Source of the DNA: Burkholderiales bacterium
GTDB lineage: Bacteria; Pseudomonadota; Gammaproteobacteria; Burkholderiales; Burkholderiaceae_C
Length of the DNA: 32,970 nucleotides
Direction: 5' to 3'
Assembly (NCBI GenBank): GCA_028868305.1
Contig: JAGWUS010000044.1
Location: 1 to 32,970, forward strand
The notes beneath the pieces were generated by a model, which saw only the letters and a program-made list of their open reading frames with translations, had not been told where the DNA came from and did not search any database. A program made the translations under genes and the position numbers. This document shows positions 6,467-15,030 of the stretch, piece after piece. Each line of letters starts with the position of its first letter. The stretch's first letter is position 1.

Positions 6467-8467
6467 CTAATGCAAGGCTCTGTATATCTCTTCGGCCAGT
6501 TCGCGCGAAATTCCATCGACCGATGCAATATCTTCCGCGCTAGCCAGGCCCACACCACGCACTCCACCAAAGCGCTGCAGCAATTTGGCGCGCCGCTTGG
6601 GGCCAATGCCAGGAATCTCTTCGAGCTTGCCTCCCCCCATGCGCACTTTGGCGCGTGCCGCACGCATGCCGGTGATGGCAAAGCGGTGCGCTTCATCACG
6701 AATCTGGGCCACCAGCATGAGCGCTGCCGAGTCAGCACCCAGATAAACCTTGTCGCGGCCATCGGCAAACACCAGTTCTTCCAGCCCCACCTTGCGGCCC
6801 TCGCCTTTTTCCACACCTACGATGAGCGACAGGTCCAGCCCCAGCCCTTCGAACACTTCGCGCGCCATGGACACTTGGCCCTTGCCGCCATCGACCAGTA
6901 CCAGGTCCGGCAGGCGGCCCGTGCCGGCAGGTATCTGGCCGGTGTGCTTGGCCTCGGCCAGGGTTTCGGCGAGTTTGCTGTAGCGCCGCGTCAGCACCTG
7001 GCGCATGGCGGCGTAGTCGTCACCCGGAGTGATGCCGTCGATGTTGTGGCGGCGGTATTCGGCGTTTTGCATTTTGTGGTGGTGAAACACCACGCAAGAC
7101 GCCTGGGTGGATTCGCCGGCTGTATGCGAAATATCGAAGCACTCGATGCGTAATTCGTCGAGGTTATCCAGCGCCAGATCCAGCGCATCTGCCAGGGCGC
7201 GGGTGCGGGCCTGTTGAGAACCCTCTTCAGCCAACAGTCGCGCCAGTTGCAGGGCCGCATTGGTCTGCGCCATGTCCAGCCAGGCCCGGCGCTGCTCGCG
7301 CGGCTGGTGCACCGCAGTGATCTTGACACCGGCCTGCTGAGACAGCGCGGCCAACAGGGCTTTGCTGACAGGCTCGCTGACCACCAGAACGGAGGGCATG
7401 GGCACGCCGATGTAGTGCTGCGCCAGGAAAGCTTCAAGCACCTGCGCCTCGACCGACACAGCAGGAGTTGCGGCGGCATCACCCTCTTCTCCCTCATTGG
7501 AACTGGCGGTAATGGCCGCAGCATCTTCCAGATGCACCGGGAAATACGGCCGGTCACCCAAGTGCCGGCCACCGCGCACCATGGCCAGATTCACACAGGC
7601 CTTGCCACCCTGTACCTTGACGGCCAGGATGTCCACATCGCGGTCCGACACGTTGTCCACCGACTGCTGGTGCAGCACATTCGAGAGCGCCGCCACCTGG
7701 TTACGCAGTTCGGCGGCCTGCTCAAACTCCAGCTTGTCGGCGTGCGCCATCATGCGGACTTCGAGGCCCTTGAGAACCTCTTGCGCGTCACCCCGCAGAA
7801 ACTTCTCGGCGTTGGCCACATCCTGCGCGTAGTCTTCGGCACTGATGTTTCCCACACAGGGCGCGGAACAGCGCTTGATCTGGTACAGCAGGCAAGGTCG
7901 GGTGCGGTTGCTGAAAACTGGGTCTTCACAGGTGCGCAAGCGAAAGACTTTTTGCATCAGCAAAATGGCTTCCTTCACTGCCCAGGCGCTGGGATACGGC
8001 CCGAAGTAACGATGCTTCTTTTCCACACCGCCGCGGTAGTAGGACACACGGGCAAAGTCAGCGGGTTGCGTCGCTTTTTTCACCGAGACGTTTTCGCCCT
8101 CGTCCGGCTTGGCACCGCGCTTCACGGGCGGCGTACCCGTCATCTTCAGATAGGGATAGCTCTTGTCGTCCCGGAACAGGATGTTGTACTTGGGGTTGAG
8201 CGTCTTGATGAGGTTGTTTTCCAGCAGCAGCGCCTCAGCTTCGGAGCGCACCACCGTGGTCTCCATGCGAGCTATCTTGCTGACCATATGGCCGATCCGT
8301 GTGCCGCCATGGTTCTTCTGGAAATAGCTGGACACCCGCTTCTTCAGGTTGATCGCCTTGCCCACATACAGCACCTGGCCGTCGGCATCAAAGTAGCGGT
8401 ACACGCCCGGCAAGGGCGGCAGTGACGCCACCTCGCGCAACAGTTCTTCGGAATGGGAATCGCTCAT
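6467..8467 (-). CDS. uvrC: Excinuclease ABC subunit C
   Basis: 666 aa. The domains appear in the usual order: an N-terminal GIY-YIG nuclease (about 18-95, [26 protein letters not shown]), a cysteine-containing region ([13 protein letters not shown]), a UVR motif binding UvrB (about 250-285, [16 protein letters not shown]), the RNase H-like nuclease domain ([21 protein letters not shown], later [10 protein letters not shown]) and C-terminal helix-hairpin-helix motifs ([16 protein letters not shown]). UvrC makes the 3' and 5' incisions of nucleotide excision repair. A hydrophilic insert near 115-135 and another near 325-345 ([15 protein letters not shown]) are not part of the core. The ATG at 8467 lies close to the divergent earP gene, so its promoter probably lies within earP coding DNA. 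Confidence 0.97.
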   Translation of the reverse strand: MSDSHSEELLREVASLPPLPGVYRYFDADGQVLYVGKAINLKKRVSSYFQKNHGGTRIGHMVSKIARMETTVVRSEAEALLLENNLIKTLNPKYNILFRDDKSYPYLKMTGTPPVKRGAKPDEGENVSVKKATQPADFARVSYYRGGVEKKHRYFGPYPSAWAVKEAILLMQKVFRLRTCEDPVFSNRTRPCLLYQIKRCSAPCVGNISAEDYAQDVANAEKFLRGDAQEVLKGLEVRMMAHADKLEFEQAAELRNQVAALSNVLHQQSVDNVSDRDVDILAVKVQGGKACVNLAMVRGGRHLGDRPYFPVHLEDAAAITASSNEGEEGDAAATPAVSVEAQVLEAFLAQHYIGVPMPSVLVVSEPVSKALLAALSQQAGVKITAVHQPREQRRAWLDMAQTNAALQLARLLAEEGSQQARTRALADALDLALDNLDELRIECFDISHTAGESTQASCVVFHHHKMQNAEYRRHNIDGITPGDDYAAMRQVLTRRYSKLAETLAEAKHTGQIPAGTGRLPDLVLVDGGKGQVSMAREVFEGLGLDLSLIVGVEKGEGRKVGLEELVFADGRDKVYLGADSAALMLVAQIRDEAHRFAITGMRAARAKVRMGGGKLEEIPGIGPKRRAKLLQRFGGVRGVGLASAEDIASVDGISRELAEEIYRALH

Positions 8468-8497
8468 GGTGGCCTATTGTCATTGACAATTGCGGCC

Positions 8498-9691
8498 ATG
8501 GAACCGGCCCAACCTGACATCCTTCCGACACCAACCCACACCCTGCCACTGCACCCTGCCTTGCTGTGGGATGTGTTCTGCCGCGTGATCGACAACTTTG
8601 GCGACATTGGTGTGTGCTGGCGCCTGTGTGCGGACCTGGCCGGGCGCGGCCACACCGTGCGACTGTGGGTAGACGATGCGTCGGCCCTGCAGTGGATGGC
8701 GCCAGGTGCAATTGCAGGTGACTGGCCGGGGGTGACGGTACATGACTGGAATGACAGCGCCAACGCGCAGGTGCTGGCTGCACTGATGCCCGCCGATGTG
8801 TGGGTGGAGGGTTTTGGCTGTGAAATTGCTCCTGAATTCATAGCTTCCCGTGCATATCTGACGGGGGCTACAGGCATAAAAGACTTGACACCCCCAGTGT
8901 GGATCAATCTGGAGTACCTCAGCGCCGAGCCGTATGTGGAGCGTGCACATGGACTCCCCTCCCCGGTGATGGCGGGCCCAGCCAAGGGCTGGACCAAACA
9001 TTTTTACTACCCGGGGTTCCACCACCGCACCGGTGGGTTGCTGCGGGAACCCGATCTGCTGGAGCGCCAGCGCCAGTTTGACAGCAGTGCCTGGCTGCAC
9101 CAGATGGGTCTTGCCCAACAACCTGGCGAACGGCTGATAAGCCTGTTTTGCTATGAGCCACCTGCACTGGATCGGCTGCTAACGCAGTTGGCGCAGATGC
9201 CTGGCCCCACCCGTCTGCTGGTGACGCCCGGACGCGCCTCGGCAGCTATCCAGGCGTCGTTGAAGTATGAAAATGACCTCCAGCCCGCACCTAAACTGCA
9301 CAAGGCGCTATCAATTTCATATCTGCCAGCACTTAGCCAGCGCAACTTTGACCACCTGCTGTGGGCCTGCGACCTCAATTGCGTGCGCGGCGAGGATTCG
9401 CTGGTGCGTGCCTTGTGGGCAGGCAAGCCGCTGCTGTGGCATATCTACCCGCAGAGTGACGCTGCACACCACGAAAAGCTCGATGCTTTTCTGGACATGC
9501 TGGACGCCAGTGCCAGTTTGCGCCACTGGCATGCGCTGTGGAACGGGATCGAAAAGTCGGCCCCCGGCGACGCTCTGGACGGCACCGACCTGAAAAACTG
9601 GCAACAAATTACGCAAAACACCCGCTCCCGCCTGCTGGAGTTGGTGGATTTGACCAGCGGTCTAGTCGACTTTGCTATGAAAAAACGTTAA
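8498..9691 (+). CDS. earP: EF-P arginine 32 rhamnosyltransferase EarP
   Basis: About 397 aa. EarP transfers rhamnose from dTDP-rhamnose to Arg32 of elongation factor P, which activates EF-P for polyproline translation. Visible signatures are the N-terminal DNFGDIGVCWRL, whose two Asp residues match the proposed catalytic pair, WINLEYLSAE, LPSPV near the middle, and the nucleotide-sugar site FDHLLWACDLNCVRGEDSLVRALWAGKPLLWHIYPQ. The next gene is efp with Arg at position 32, the expected partner. I chose the ATG at 8498; an upstream in-frame ATG at 8453 would overlap the divergent uvrC start. Two copies of a dispersed repeat are embedded in frame: residues around 115-130 (FIASRAYLTGATGIKD) and around 259-275. 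These segments look unlike the rest of the family. Confidence 0.93.
   Translation: MEPAQPDILPTPTHTLPLHPALLWDVFCRVIDNFGDIGVCWRLCADLAGRGHTVRLWVDDASALQWMAPGAIAGDWPGVTVHDWNDSANAQVLAALMPADVWVEGFGCEIAPEFIASRAYLTGATGIKDLTPPVWINLEYLSAEPYVERAHGLPSPVMAGPAKGWTKHFYYPGFHHRTGGLLREPDLLERQRQFDSSAWLHQMGLAQQPGERLISLFCYEPPALDRLLTQLAQMPGPTRLLVTPGRASAAIQASLKYENDLQPAPKLHKALSISYLPALSQRNFDHLLWACDLNCVRGEDSLVRALWAGKPLLWHIYPQSDAAHHEKLDAFLDMLDASASLRHWHALWNGIEKSAPGDALDGTDLKNWQQITQNTRSRLLELVDLTSGLVDFAMKKR
8835..8882 (+). repeat. Dispersed repeat, copy 1 (inside earP)
   Basis: ATAGC at 8840-8844, exactly 20 bases, then GGGCT at 8865-8869, two bases, AGGC and an A-rich end. The 20-base spacer begins TTCCCGTGCA, close to the spacer of copy 4 (TTCTTGTGCA). 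It is translated within EarP without breaking the frame. Confidence 0.6.
9269..9320 (-). repeat. Dispersed repeat, copy 2 (inside earP, inverted)
   Basis: On the minus strand: ATAGC (9307-9311), a 20-base spacer starting GCCTTGTGCA, then GGGCT (9282-9286), GG and AGGTCATTTT. It is in the opposite orientation to copy 1 in the same gene and is also read through in frame. Confidence 0.6.
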
Positions 9692-9764
9692 AATTCAAGG
9701 CTTTGCTGAAATTGCCGGTCATTTTTGGCCGACGATTCGAGCCCTGCGCCGCCGGAAAAATAGA

Positions 9765-9778
9765 CGGCGTCTTCGCCG
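9765..9778 (+). other. Hairpin in the efp leader
   Basis: A CGGCG-TCTT-CGCCG stem-loop lies in the 134-base gap between earP and efp, 47 bases before the efp ATG. It has no T-tract. It may stabilise or regulate the efp leader; nothing else is recognisable in this gap. Confidence 0.3.
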
Positions 9779-9825
9779 CCGTGTGCGGCCTACTTTCGAT
9801 CTAGCGTTTACGCACCTAAGCATCT

Positions 9826-10380
9826 ATGAAAATCGCTCAAGAAATTCGCGCCGGCAACGTCATCATGCACGGCAAGGACCCCATGGTCGTCCTCAAAACC
9901 GAATACAGCCGCGGCGGCCGCAACTCTGCCACCGTGCGCATGAAGCTCAAAAGCCTGATCGCCAACTTCGGTACTGAAGTCGTGTTCAAGGCGGACGACA
10001 AAATGGACCAGGTCATTCTGGACAAGAAAGAGTGCACTTACTCCTACTTTGCTGACCCCTTGTATGTGTTCATGGACGGTGAGTACAACCAGTACGAAGT
10101 CGAAACCGAAAACATGGGGGACACCCTCAACTACCTGGAAGACGGCATGGCGGTTGAAGTGGTGTTCTACGAAGGCAAGGCCATCTCGGTCGAGTTGCCT
10201 ACCAGCGTGGTACGCGAGATCACCTGGACCGAGCCTGCGGTCAAGGGCGACACCTCTGGCAAAGTGCTCAAGCCAGCCAAGATCGCGACCGGTTTCGAAA
10301 TTGGCGTGCCAATCTTCGTGGCCCAGGGCGACAAGGTTGAAATCGACACCCGTACCGGCGAATATCGCAAGCGCGTCTAA
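9826..10380 (+). CDS. efp: Elongation factor P (arginine-rhamnosylated type)
   Basis: 184 aa, the usual EF-P length, with KOW-like N-domain, OB domain and C-terminal domain ending [16 protein letters not shown]. Residue 32 in the tip loop EYSRGGRNS is arginine, the residue modified by EarP, rather than the lysine of the EpmA/EpmB system. EF-P binds the ribosome between P and E sites and rescues stalling at consecutive prolines. earP directly upstream fits a matched pair. The gene ends in a strong terminator. Confidence 0.98.
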   Translation: MKIAQEIRAGNVIMHGKDPMVVLKTEYSRGGRNSATVRMKLKSLIANFGTEVVFKADDKMDQVILDKKECTYSYFADPLYVFMDGEYNQYEVETENMGDTLNYLEDGMAVEVVFYEGKAISVELPTSVVREITWTEPAVKGDTSGKVLKPAKIATGFEIGVPIFVAQGDKVEIDTRTGEYRKRV

Positions 10381-10418
10381 AAACCAGTGACCCGGCGGCG
10401 AAACCCCGCATAGGGTAT

Positions 10419-10446
10419 GGAAAAGGCTCCTTCGGGAGCCTTTTCC
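10419..10446 (+). terminator. Intrinsic terminator of efp
   Basis: A perfect 12-bp stem, GGAAAAGGCTCC / GGAGCCTTTTCC with a TTCG tetraloop, lies 38 bases after the efp stop. T-rich and A-rich arms make it likely to function in both directions. Confidence 0.85.
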
Positions 10447-10478
10447 ATTGGCACGCAAAATCGGTGTAGGCTACTCAC

Positions 10479-12080
10479 ATGACTGCTGTAACACCACCGG
10501 ATACAACGCCAGAATCCGGCATGCCGGAACCCAATACCAGCCTGGCCCGGCTGGCCCTGCGCCGGGTGCTGATAGACACCTACCATGAGAATGTGGCCTA
10601 TATGCACCGGGACTGCGAGGTCTATCGGGCCGAGGGCTTCAAGGCGCTCTCCAAAATCGAAATCCGCACCAACGGCCACAGCATACTGGCCACGCTGAAC
10701 GTGGTGGATGACCAGGCCATTGTGGCTTGCGGTGAACTGGGCCTCTCGAAGTCCGCCTTCGCACAGTTGGATGTGTTGGAAGGTCACACCGCCACGGTGG
10801 CGCAAGCCGAGCCTCCGGCATCTATTGGCGCCCTGCACCGCAAGATTGATGGTGAACGACTGCGCGCCGAAGACTTTAGGTCCATCGTGCAGGACATTGC
10901 AAACCACCGCTACTCCAAGATCGAACTGACCGCCTTTGTGGTGGCCTGCGACCGCGACGAGTTGGATCGGGAGGAAGTGTTTTTTCTAACCGATTCCATG
11001 GTGGGTGCTGGCCGACGGCTCAACTGGCAAGAATCGCTGGTGGTAGACAAGCACTGCATTGGTGGCATCCCTGGCAATCGCACCTCCATGTTGATCGTGC
11101 CTATCGTCGCAGCGCACGGCATGTTGTGTCCCAAAACCTCTTCGCGCGCCATCACGTCGCCCGCCGGTACAGCTGACACTATGGAGGTGCTGGCCAATGT
11201 GGAGCTGCCCATAGAACAACTGCAGACCATCGTGCGCGCCCACCGAGGTTGCCTGGCATGGGGCGGCACGGCGCACCTGTCACCGGCCGATGAAGTGCTG
11301 ATTTCGGTGGAGCGGCCACTTTCTCTGGACTCGCCGGGTCAGATGGTGGCATCCATTCTGTCAAAAAAGATCGCGGCGGGCTCCAGCCATTTGGTGCTGG
11401 ATATTCCCATTGGCCCCACGGCCAAAGTACGCTCCATGCCCGACGCCCAGCGCCTGCGCCGGCTGTTTGAATACGTTGCCAAGCGCATGCAACTGTCGCT
11501 GGATGTGGTGATTACCGATGGCCGCCAGCCCGTTGGCAACGGCATCGGTCCAGTGCTGGAAGCGCGTGATGTGATGCAGGTGCTGGAGAACGACCCGCGC
11601 GCGCCCATGGACCTGCGGCAAAAGGCCCTGCGTCTGGCAGGGCGGCTGATTGAATGCGACCCCGACGTGCGCGGGGGTGACGGCTTTGCCATTGCCCGCG
11701 ACATTCTGGATTCCGGCCGCGCGCTGGCCAAAATGAACGACATCATCCAGGCGCAAGGCAGCAAGTCCTTTAACCACAAGCAACCCAGACTCGGCGCACT
11801 CACGTTTGAAGTCTGTGCGCGCTCGGCTGGTGTGGTGACCGGCATCGACAACCTGCAACTGGCCCGCATTGCCGGACTGGCCGGTGCGCCCAAGGTCCCC
11901 AACGCGGGCGTGGATCTGCTACGCAAACTGGGGGACGAGGTACAAGTGGGCCAACCGCTCTACCGGGTGCATGCATCGTATGCGGCCGACCTTGAGTTTG
12001 CGCGGCAGGCCTGCGCAAGGTCTTCGGGCTACACCATTGGCAGCGCCAGTGAGGTGCCGCACGTTTACGTGGAGTTCTGA
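10479..12080 (+). CDS. AMP/thymidine phosphorylase family enzyme (TIGR02645 type)
   Basis: 533 aa. It resembles archaeal AMP phosphorylase more than classical 440-aa thymidine phosphorylase. It has an extra N-terminal beta-rich domain (about 50-115) and the signatures [12 protein letters not shown] (189-200) and [19 protein letters not shown] (219-237), which bind phosphate and the nucleotide, followed by [15 protein letters not shown]. The archaeal enzymes split nucleoside 5'-monophosphates with phosphate into a base and ribose-1,5-bisphosphate. Bacterial members are usually annotated only as putative thymidine phosphorylase. The stop overlaps the start of the PRPP-synthetase-like gene by one base (TGATG), so the two are coupled. 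Assignment to the family is secure; whether it uses NMPs or thymidine is not known from sequence. Confidence 0.9.
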   Translation: MTAVTPPDTTPESGMPEPNTSLARLALRRVLIDTYHENVAYMHRDCEVYRAEGFKALSKIEIRTNGHSILATLNVVDDQAIVACGELGLSKSAFAQLDVLEGHTATVAQAEPPASIGALHRKIDGERLRAEDFRSIVQDIANHRYSKIELTAFVVACDRDELDREEVFFLTDSMVGAGRRLNWQESLVVDKHCIGGIPGNRTSMLIVPIVAAHGMLCPKTSSRAITSPAGTADTMEVLANVELPIEQLQTIVRAHRGCLAWGGTAHLSPADEVLISVERPLSLDSPGQMVASILSKKIAAGSSHLVLDIPIGPTAKVRSMPDAQRLRRLFEYVAKRMQLSLDVVITDGRQPVGNGIGPVLEARDVMQVLENDPRAPMDLRQKALRLAGRLIECDPDVRGGDGFAIARDILDSGRALAKMNDIIQAQGSKSFNHKQPRLGALTFEVCARSAGVVTGIDNLQLARIAGLAGAPKVPNAGVDLLRKLGDEVQVGQPLYRVHASYAADLEFARQACARSSGYTIGSASEVPHVYVEF

Positions 12081-12961
12081 TGCCCCTGCAAACCTTGCTG
12101 TTGCATTTTGAAGAAGACCAGGCCAGCGCAGCGCGCATTGCACAGGCAGCCGGCATGGCAACTGCATGCCTGGAACGCCACCGCTTCCCCGATGGTGAAC
12201 TCAAACTGCGTCTGCCACCGGCGCTGCCCCGGCGTGTAGTGCTGCTGCGCACCCTGGACCATCCAAACGAGAAGCTGGTCGAGTTGTTGCTGGTGGCACG
12301 CACGGCGCGCCAGCTGGGCGCACAGCATCTGACACTGGTGGCCCCCTACCTGGCCTATATGCGCCAGGACATCGCATTCCACCCCGGCGAAGTGATCAGC
12401 CAGCGCGTAGTAGGCAGCTTTCTGGCTGGCCTGTTTGATGCCGTCATTACCGTTGACCCGCACCTGCACCGGGTTGCCACCCTGCAGGAAGCGGTGCCCG
12501 TCCCACACACCGTGGTACTCAGTGGTGCGCCACTGCTGTCCGACTGGATTGCTGCGCATGTGCAGGCCCCTCTGCTGGTCGGTCCCGATGAAGAGTCTGC
12601 ACAGTGGATTGCCCAGGCTGCGGCACGCCATAACTTTGATTTCGCCGTGTGCCATAAGATTCGCCACGGGGACCGCCATGTCGAAGTCACCCTGCCGGAC
12701 ATCAAGGTCGCCGGGCGCAGCGTCGTTCTGCTGGACGACGTGGCCAGCAGCGGCCACACCCTCGCTGAAGCCGCCCGCCTATTGCTAGCCGCTGGCGCTG
12801 CCAGCGTCGATGTGGCGGTCACCCATGCCCTGTTTGCCGACAATGCAGTACAACTGATCCAGACTGCCGGGGTCGGCAAGGTGTGGAGTACCGACTGTAT
12901 CCCGCACACTACCAATGCCGTCAGCATGGCCGCGGCCATTGCGGACGCTCTACTCTCCTGA
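12080..12961 (+). CDS. Divergent ribose-phosphate pyrophosphokinase (PRPP synthetase-like)
   Basis: 293 aa, shorter than the usual 315-aa Prs. Conserved pieces include RFPDGE (35-40), PYLAYMRQD (89-97), the region before VITVDPHLH (122-130) and a PRPP-binding loop LLDDVASSGHT (217-227) in place of the canonical DDMIDTAGT. Such short, variant proteins resemble archaeal-type or class III forms. The canonical reaction makes PRPP from ribose-5-phosphate and ATP. Given its partners, ribose-5-phosphate from the LOG-like protein, or ribose-1,5-bisphosphate from the phosphorylase, are candidate substrates; this is inference. It is translationally coupled to both neighbours (one-base overlap upstream, two-base gap downstream) and is unlikely to be the cell's main prs. 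Confidence 0.88.
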   Translation: MPLQTLLLHFEEDQASAARIAQAAGMATACLERHRFPDGELKLRLPPALPRRVVLLRTLDHPNEKLVELLLVARTARQLGAQHLTLVAPYLAYMRQDIAFHPGEVISQRVVGSFLAGLFDAVITVDPHLHRVATLQEAVPVPHTVVLSGAPLLSDWIAAHVQAPLLVGPDEESAQWIAQAAARHNFDFAVCHKIRHGDRHVEVTLPDIKVAGRSVVLLDDVASSGHTLAEAARLLLAAGAASVDVAVTHALFADNAVQLIQTAGVGKVWSTDCIPHTTNAVSMAAAIADALLS

Positions 12962-12963
12962 CC

Positions 12964-13839
12964 ATGCACAACCACAAAAACCACCACCATCTCAACGAAC
13001 GTACCCTGGCCGATGCCTGGGCTGATTTGCAGGCCCATGCGGACGCCGGCCTGGCACTGCACGCCGACGCCTACCGCCTGGCTTTTTCCGACCCCGAATT
13101 TCTGTTGCGGCGTGAAACGCGGGGCATCCGCTTCCAGCTAGAAATGCTCAAGCCCGATCTGGACCAGACCCAGGCGGGCGTTGAAAACACCGTCGTGGTA
13201 TTTGGCAGTGCCCGCTTTCCATCGCCCGAGAAAGCACTGCAAAGCCTGGAGCAGGCACAACAAAGCGGGGATATCAAAGCCATCGCCCTGGCGCAGCGGC
13301 ATATGCGCAATGCCCGCTACTACGACCAGGCCCGCCTGTTCGCGCGGCTGGTGGCGGACTACAGCAACCAGCAGGCCCCGCAAAGCCGCCTGTTCATTGC
13401 CACCGGTGGTGGCCCTGGCATCATGGAAGCGGCCAACCGTGGGGCCCATGAGATGGGTGCGCCCAATGTCGGCCTCAACATCGCCCTGCCCCATGAGCAA
13501 ACCCACAACCCCTACATCACGCCGGAGTTGTGTTTCAAGTTTCACTACTTTGCTCTACGCAAAATGCACTTCATGATGCGGGCCAAGGCGCTGGTGGCCT
13601 TTCCCGGAGGATTTGGCACCCTGGATGAACTGTTCGAGGTCATCACACTGGTGCAAACTGGCAAGGCCACCGCTGTGCCCATCATCCTGTTTGGTACCGA
13701 CTACTGGAAACGGCTGATCAACCTGGAAGTTCTGGTAGAAGAAGGCGCTATCTCCGAGGAAGACCTCGAACTGGTGCACACCACCGACGACCCGCTAGAG
13801 ACCTGGAACATCATCAAGAACTTCTACCAGTTGGCCTGA
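12964..13839 (+). CDS. LOG-family nucleotide 5'-monophosphate nucleosidase
   Basis: 291 aa. The Rossmann-like LOG core carries GGGPGIMEAANRGA (148-161) and PGGFGTLDE (214-222), the two motifs that form the nucleotide pocket and hold the catalytic Arg/Glu. LOG proteins hydrolyse cytokinin nucleotides or common NMPs to base and ribose-5-phosphate. A helical N-terminal extension of about 70 residues, starting with a His-rich stretch (MHNHKNHHH), distinguishes it from the 190-aa plant-type LOG. An upstream frame reaches 12883, but the ATG at 12964, two bases after the previous stop, fits the operon and avoids overlap. It shares the operon with enzymes that would release and reuse ribose phosphate, which supports a role in nucleotide recycling rather than hormone synthesis. 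Confidence 0.88.
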   Translation: MHNHKNHHHLNERTLADAWADLQAHADAGLALHADAYRLAFSDPEFLLRRETRGIRFQLEMLKPDLDQTQAGVENTVVVFGSARFPSPEKALQSLEQAQQSGDIKAIALAQRHMRNARYYDQARLFARLVADYSNQQAPQSRLFIATGGGPGIMEAANRGAHEMGAPNVGLNIALPHEQTHNPYITPELCFKFHYFALRKMHFMMRAKALVAFPGGFGTLDELFEVITLVQTGKATAVPIILFGTDYWKRLINLEVLVEEGAISEEDLELVHTTDDPLETWNIIKNFYQLA

Positions 13840-13859
13840 GCGCGGCCACGCTCCTCAGG
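13835..13859. terminator. Possible shared hairpin between convergent operons
   Basis: CCTGAG (13835-13840) pairs with CTCAGG (13854-13859); an alternative stem is GAGCG/CGCTC at 13838-13842 and 13849-13853. Both stop codons lie in the arms. There is no T-tract, so it is a weak candidate for stopping the two converging transcripts. Confidence 0.35.
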
Positions 13860-15030
13860 GGCGCAGGTGCCAGGCGGCCCGCGAACCCAGCCCGACGATG
13901 GCCCCCACGGTCCAGAACACGACGGACACGCCAACTACGGCGCCCGCAGTGCCAAACAGCATGGGCATGAGTACGCTGGAGAGGTTGATGATCATCAGCC
14001 GAAGCGCAATAGCCTGGCCGTGCAGGTGGTGGGGCGTAATCTGGTGCAGCGTACTCATGATCATGGGCTGCACCATGCCCAGCGCTAACCCCAACAGCAC
14101 CGAGCACAAGCCCATGGTCCAGGGCGAGTGCATGAACGGGTAAATGAAAAACAGCAGCGCAGTGGCCACCATGGCACCGCTCACGACGACCCACTCGCGC
14201 AGGTGTACTGCAAGCACCGGCATCAACACCCGCACGCAAGCTGCTGCCACCGCAAAGGATCCCAGAATGGTTCCGATCACCGAGGCGCTGAAATTGCGCT
14301 CATGCCCCAACAGGGGCACGACAAAGGTATGCACATCCCAGCATGAAGACATCAGCCAGTTGACCAGCAACAAGCGGCGCATGCGCGGCTCGCCCAGCAG
14401 CGCCCAGGCCTGCGCGGTTGCCCCGCCCGGCACCGCTGGAACGGATGGCAACTCTTTGGTGTGGCGAACAAACAGCCAGGTGCATAGCGGCAGCACCGCG
14501 GAAAACAGGAAAGCCCAGCGGTAACCGGCATGGTCAATCAGCAGCCCCGCCGCCACCGGCCCCGCGAAGTTGGCGACCGCAGGACCGATGGAAAGCCAGC
14601 CAAATGCCTGTTTGAGTTCCAGCGTGCTATTGGCCGCACGGCCCACATGCCTTTGCAGGGCAATTGCAGAAGCTCCCGTTGCGCCGCCCAGACACAAGGC
14701 ACTGAAACACAAGACTTCAAAACCGGGAAACAGCACCGACAACGCCGCACCGCAAGAGGCCACCAGGACGCCCAGAGCGACTGGTCTGCGCAATCCGTGT
14801 CGATCGGCAAAGCGCCCGGCAGGGATAGCCAGAAACACCTGCGACAAAGAAAACAGGGCCAGCAAAAAACCCACCGACAGGGCGCTGTAGCCCTGGCTAA
14901 GAGCATACAAAGGTGCCGCCATGCGCAGCCCCGCCATGCTGGCGTGCAGGCAAATTTGCCCGGAAATTAACCGGAAGAGCACTTTGGGTCCGTGGCCGCG
15001 ATGCCCTGTGCTGGCGTGGTGTTCCGTCAA
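13855..15030 (-). CDS. MFS transporter
   Basis: 391 aa with about 12 hydrophobic helices and the loop motif AGRFADRHGLRRP near residues 72-84, the MFS A-motif between helices 2 and 3. N- and C-halves have the usual pseudo-symmetry with a hydrophilic central loop near 190-205. The substrate is unknown; drug or metabolite export are the common roles for this size. The first codon is TTG at 15030, which overlaps the rmuC stop as TTGA; a GTG at 14982 is an alternative start. It is the last gene of a long minus-strand run and ends 15 bases from the stop of the convergent LOG gene. Confidence 0.88.
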   Translation of the reverse strand: MTEHHASTGHRGHGPKVLFRLISGQICLHASMAGLRMAAPLYALSQGYSALSVGFLLALFSLSQVFLAIPAGRFADRHGLRRPVALGVLVASCGAALSVLFPGFEVLCFSALCLGGATGASAIALQRHVGRAANSTLELKQAFGWLSIGPAVANFAGPVAAGLLIDHAGYRWAFLFSAVLPLCTWLFVRHTKELPSVPAVPGGATAQAWALLGEPRMRRLLLVNWLMSSCWDVHTFVVPLLGHERNFSASVIGTILGSFAVAAACVRVLMPVLAVHLREWVVVSGAMVATALLFFIYPFMHSPWTMGLCSVLLGLALGMVQPMIMSTLHQITPHHLHGQAIALRLMIINLSSVLMPMLFGTAGAVVGVSVVFWTVGAIVGLGSRAAWHLRP

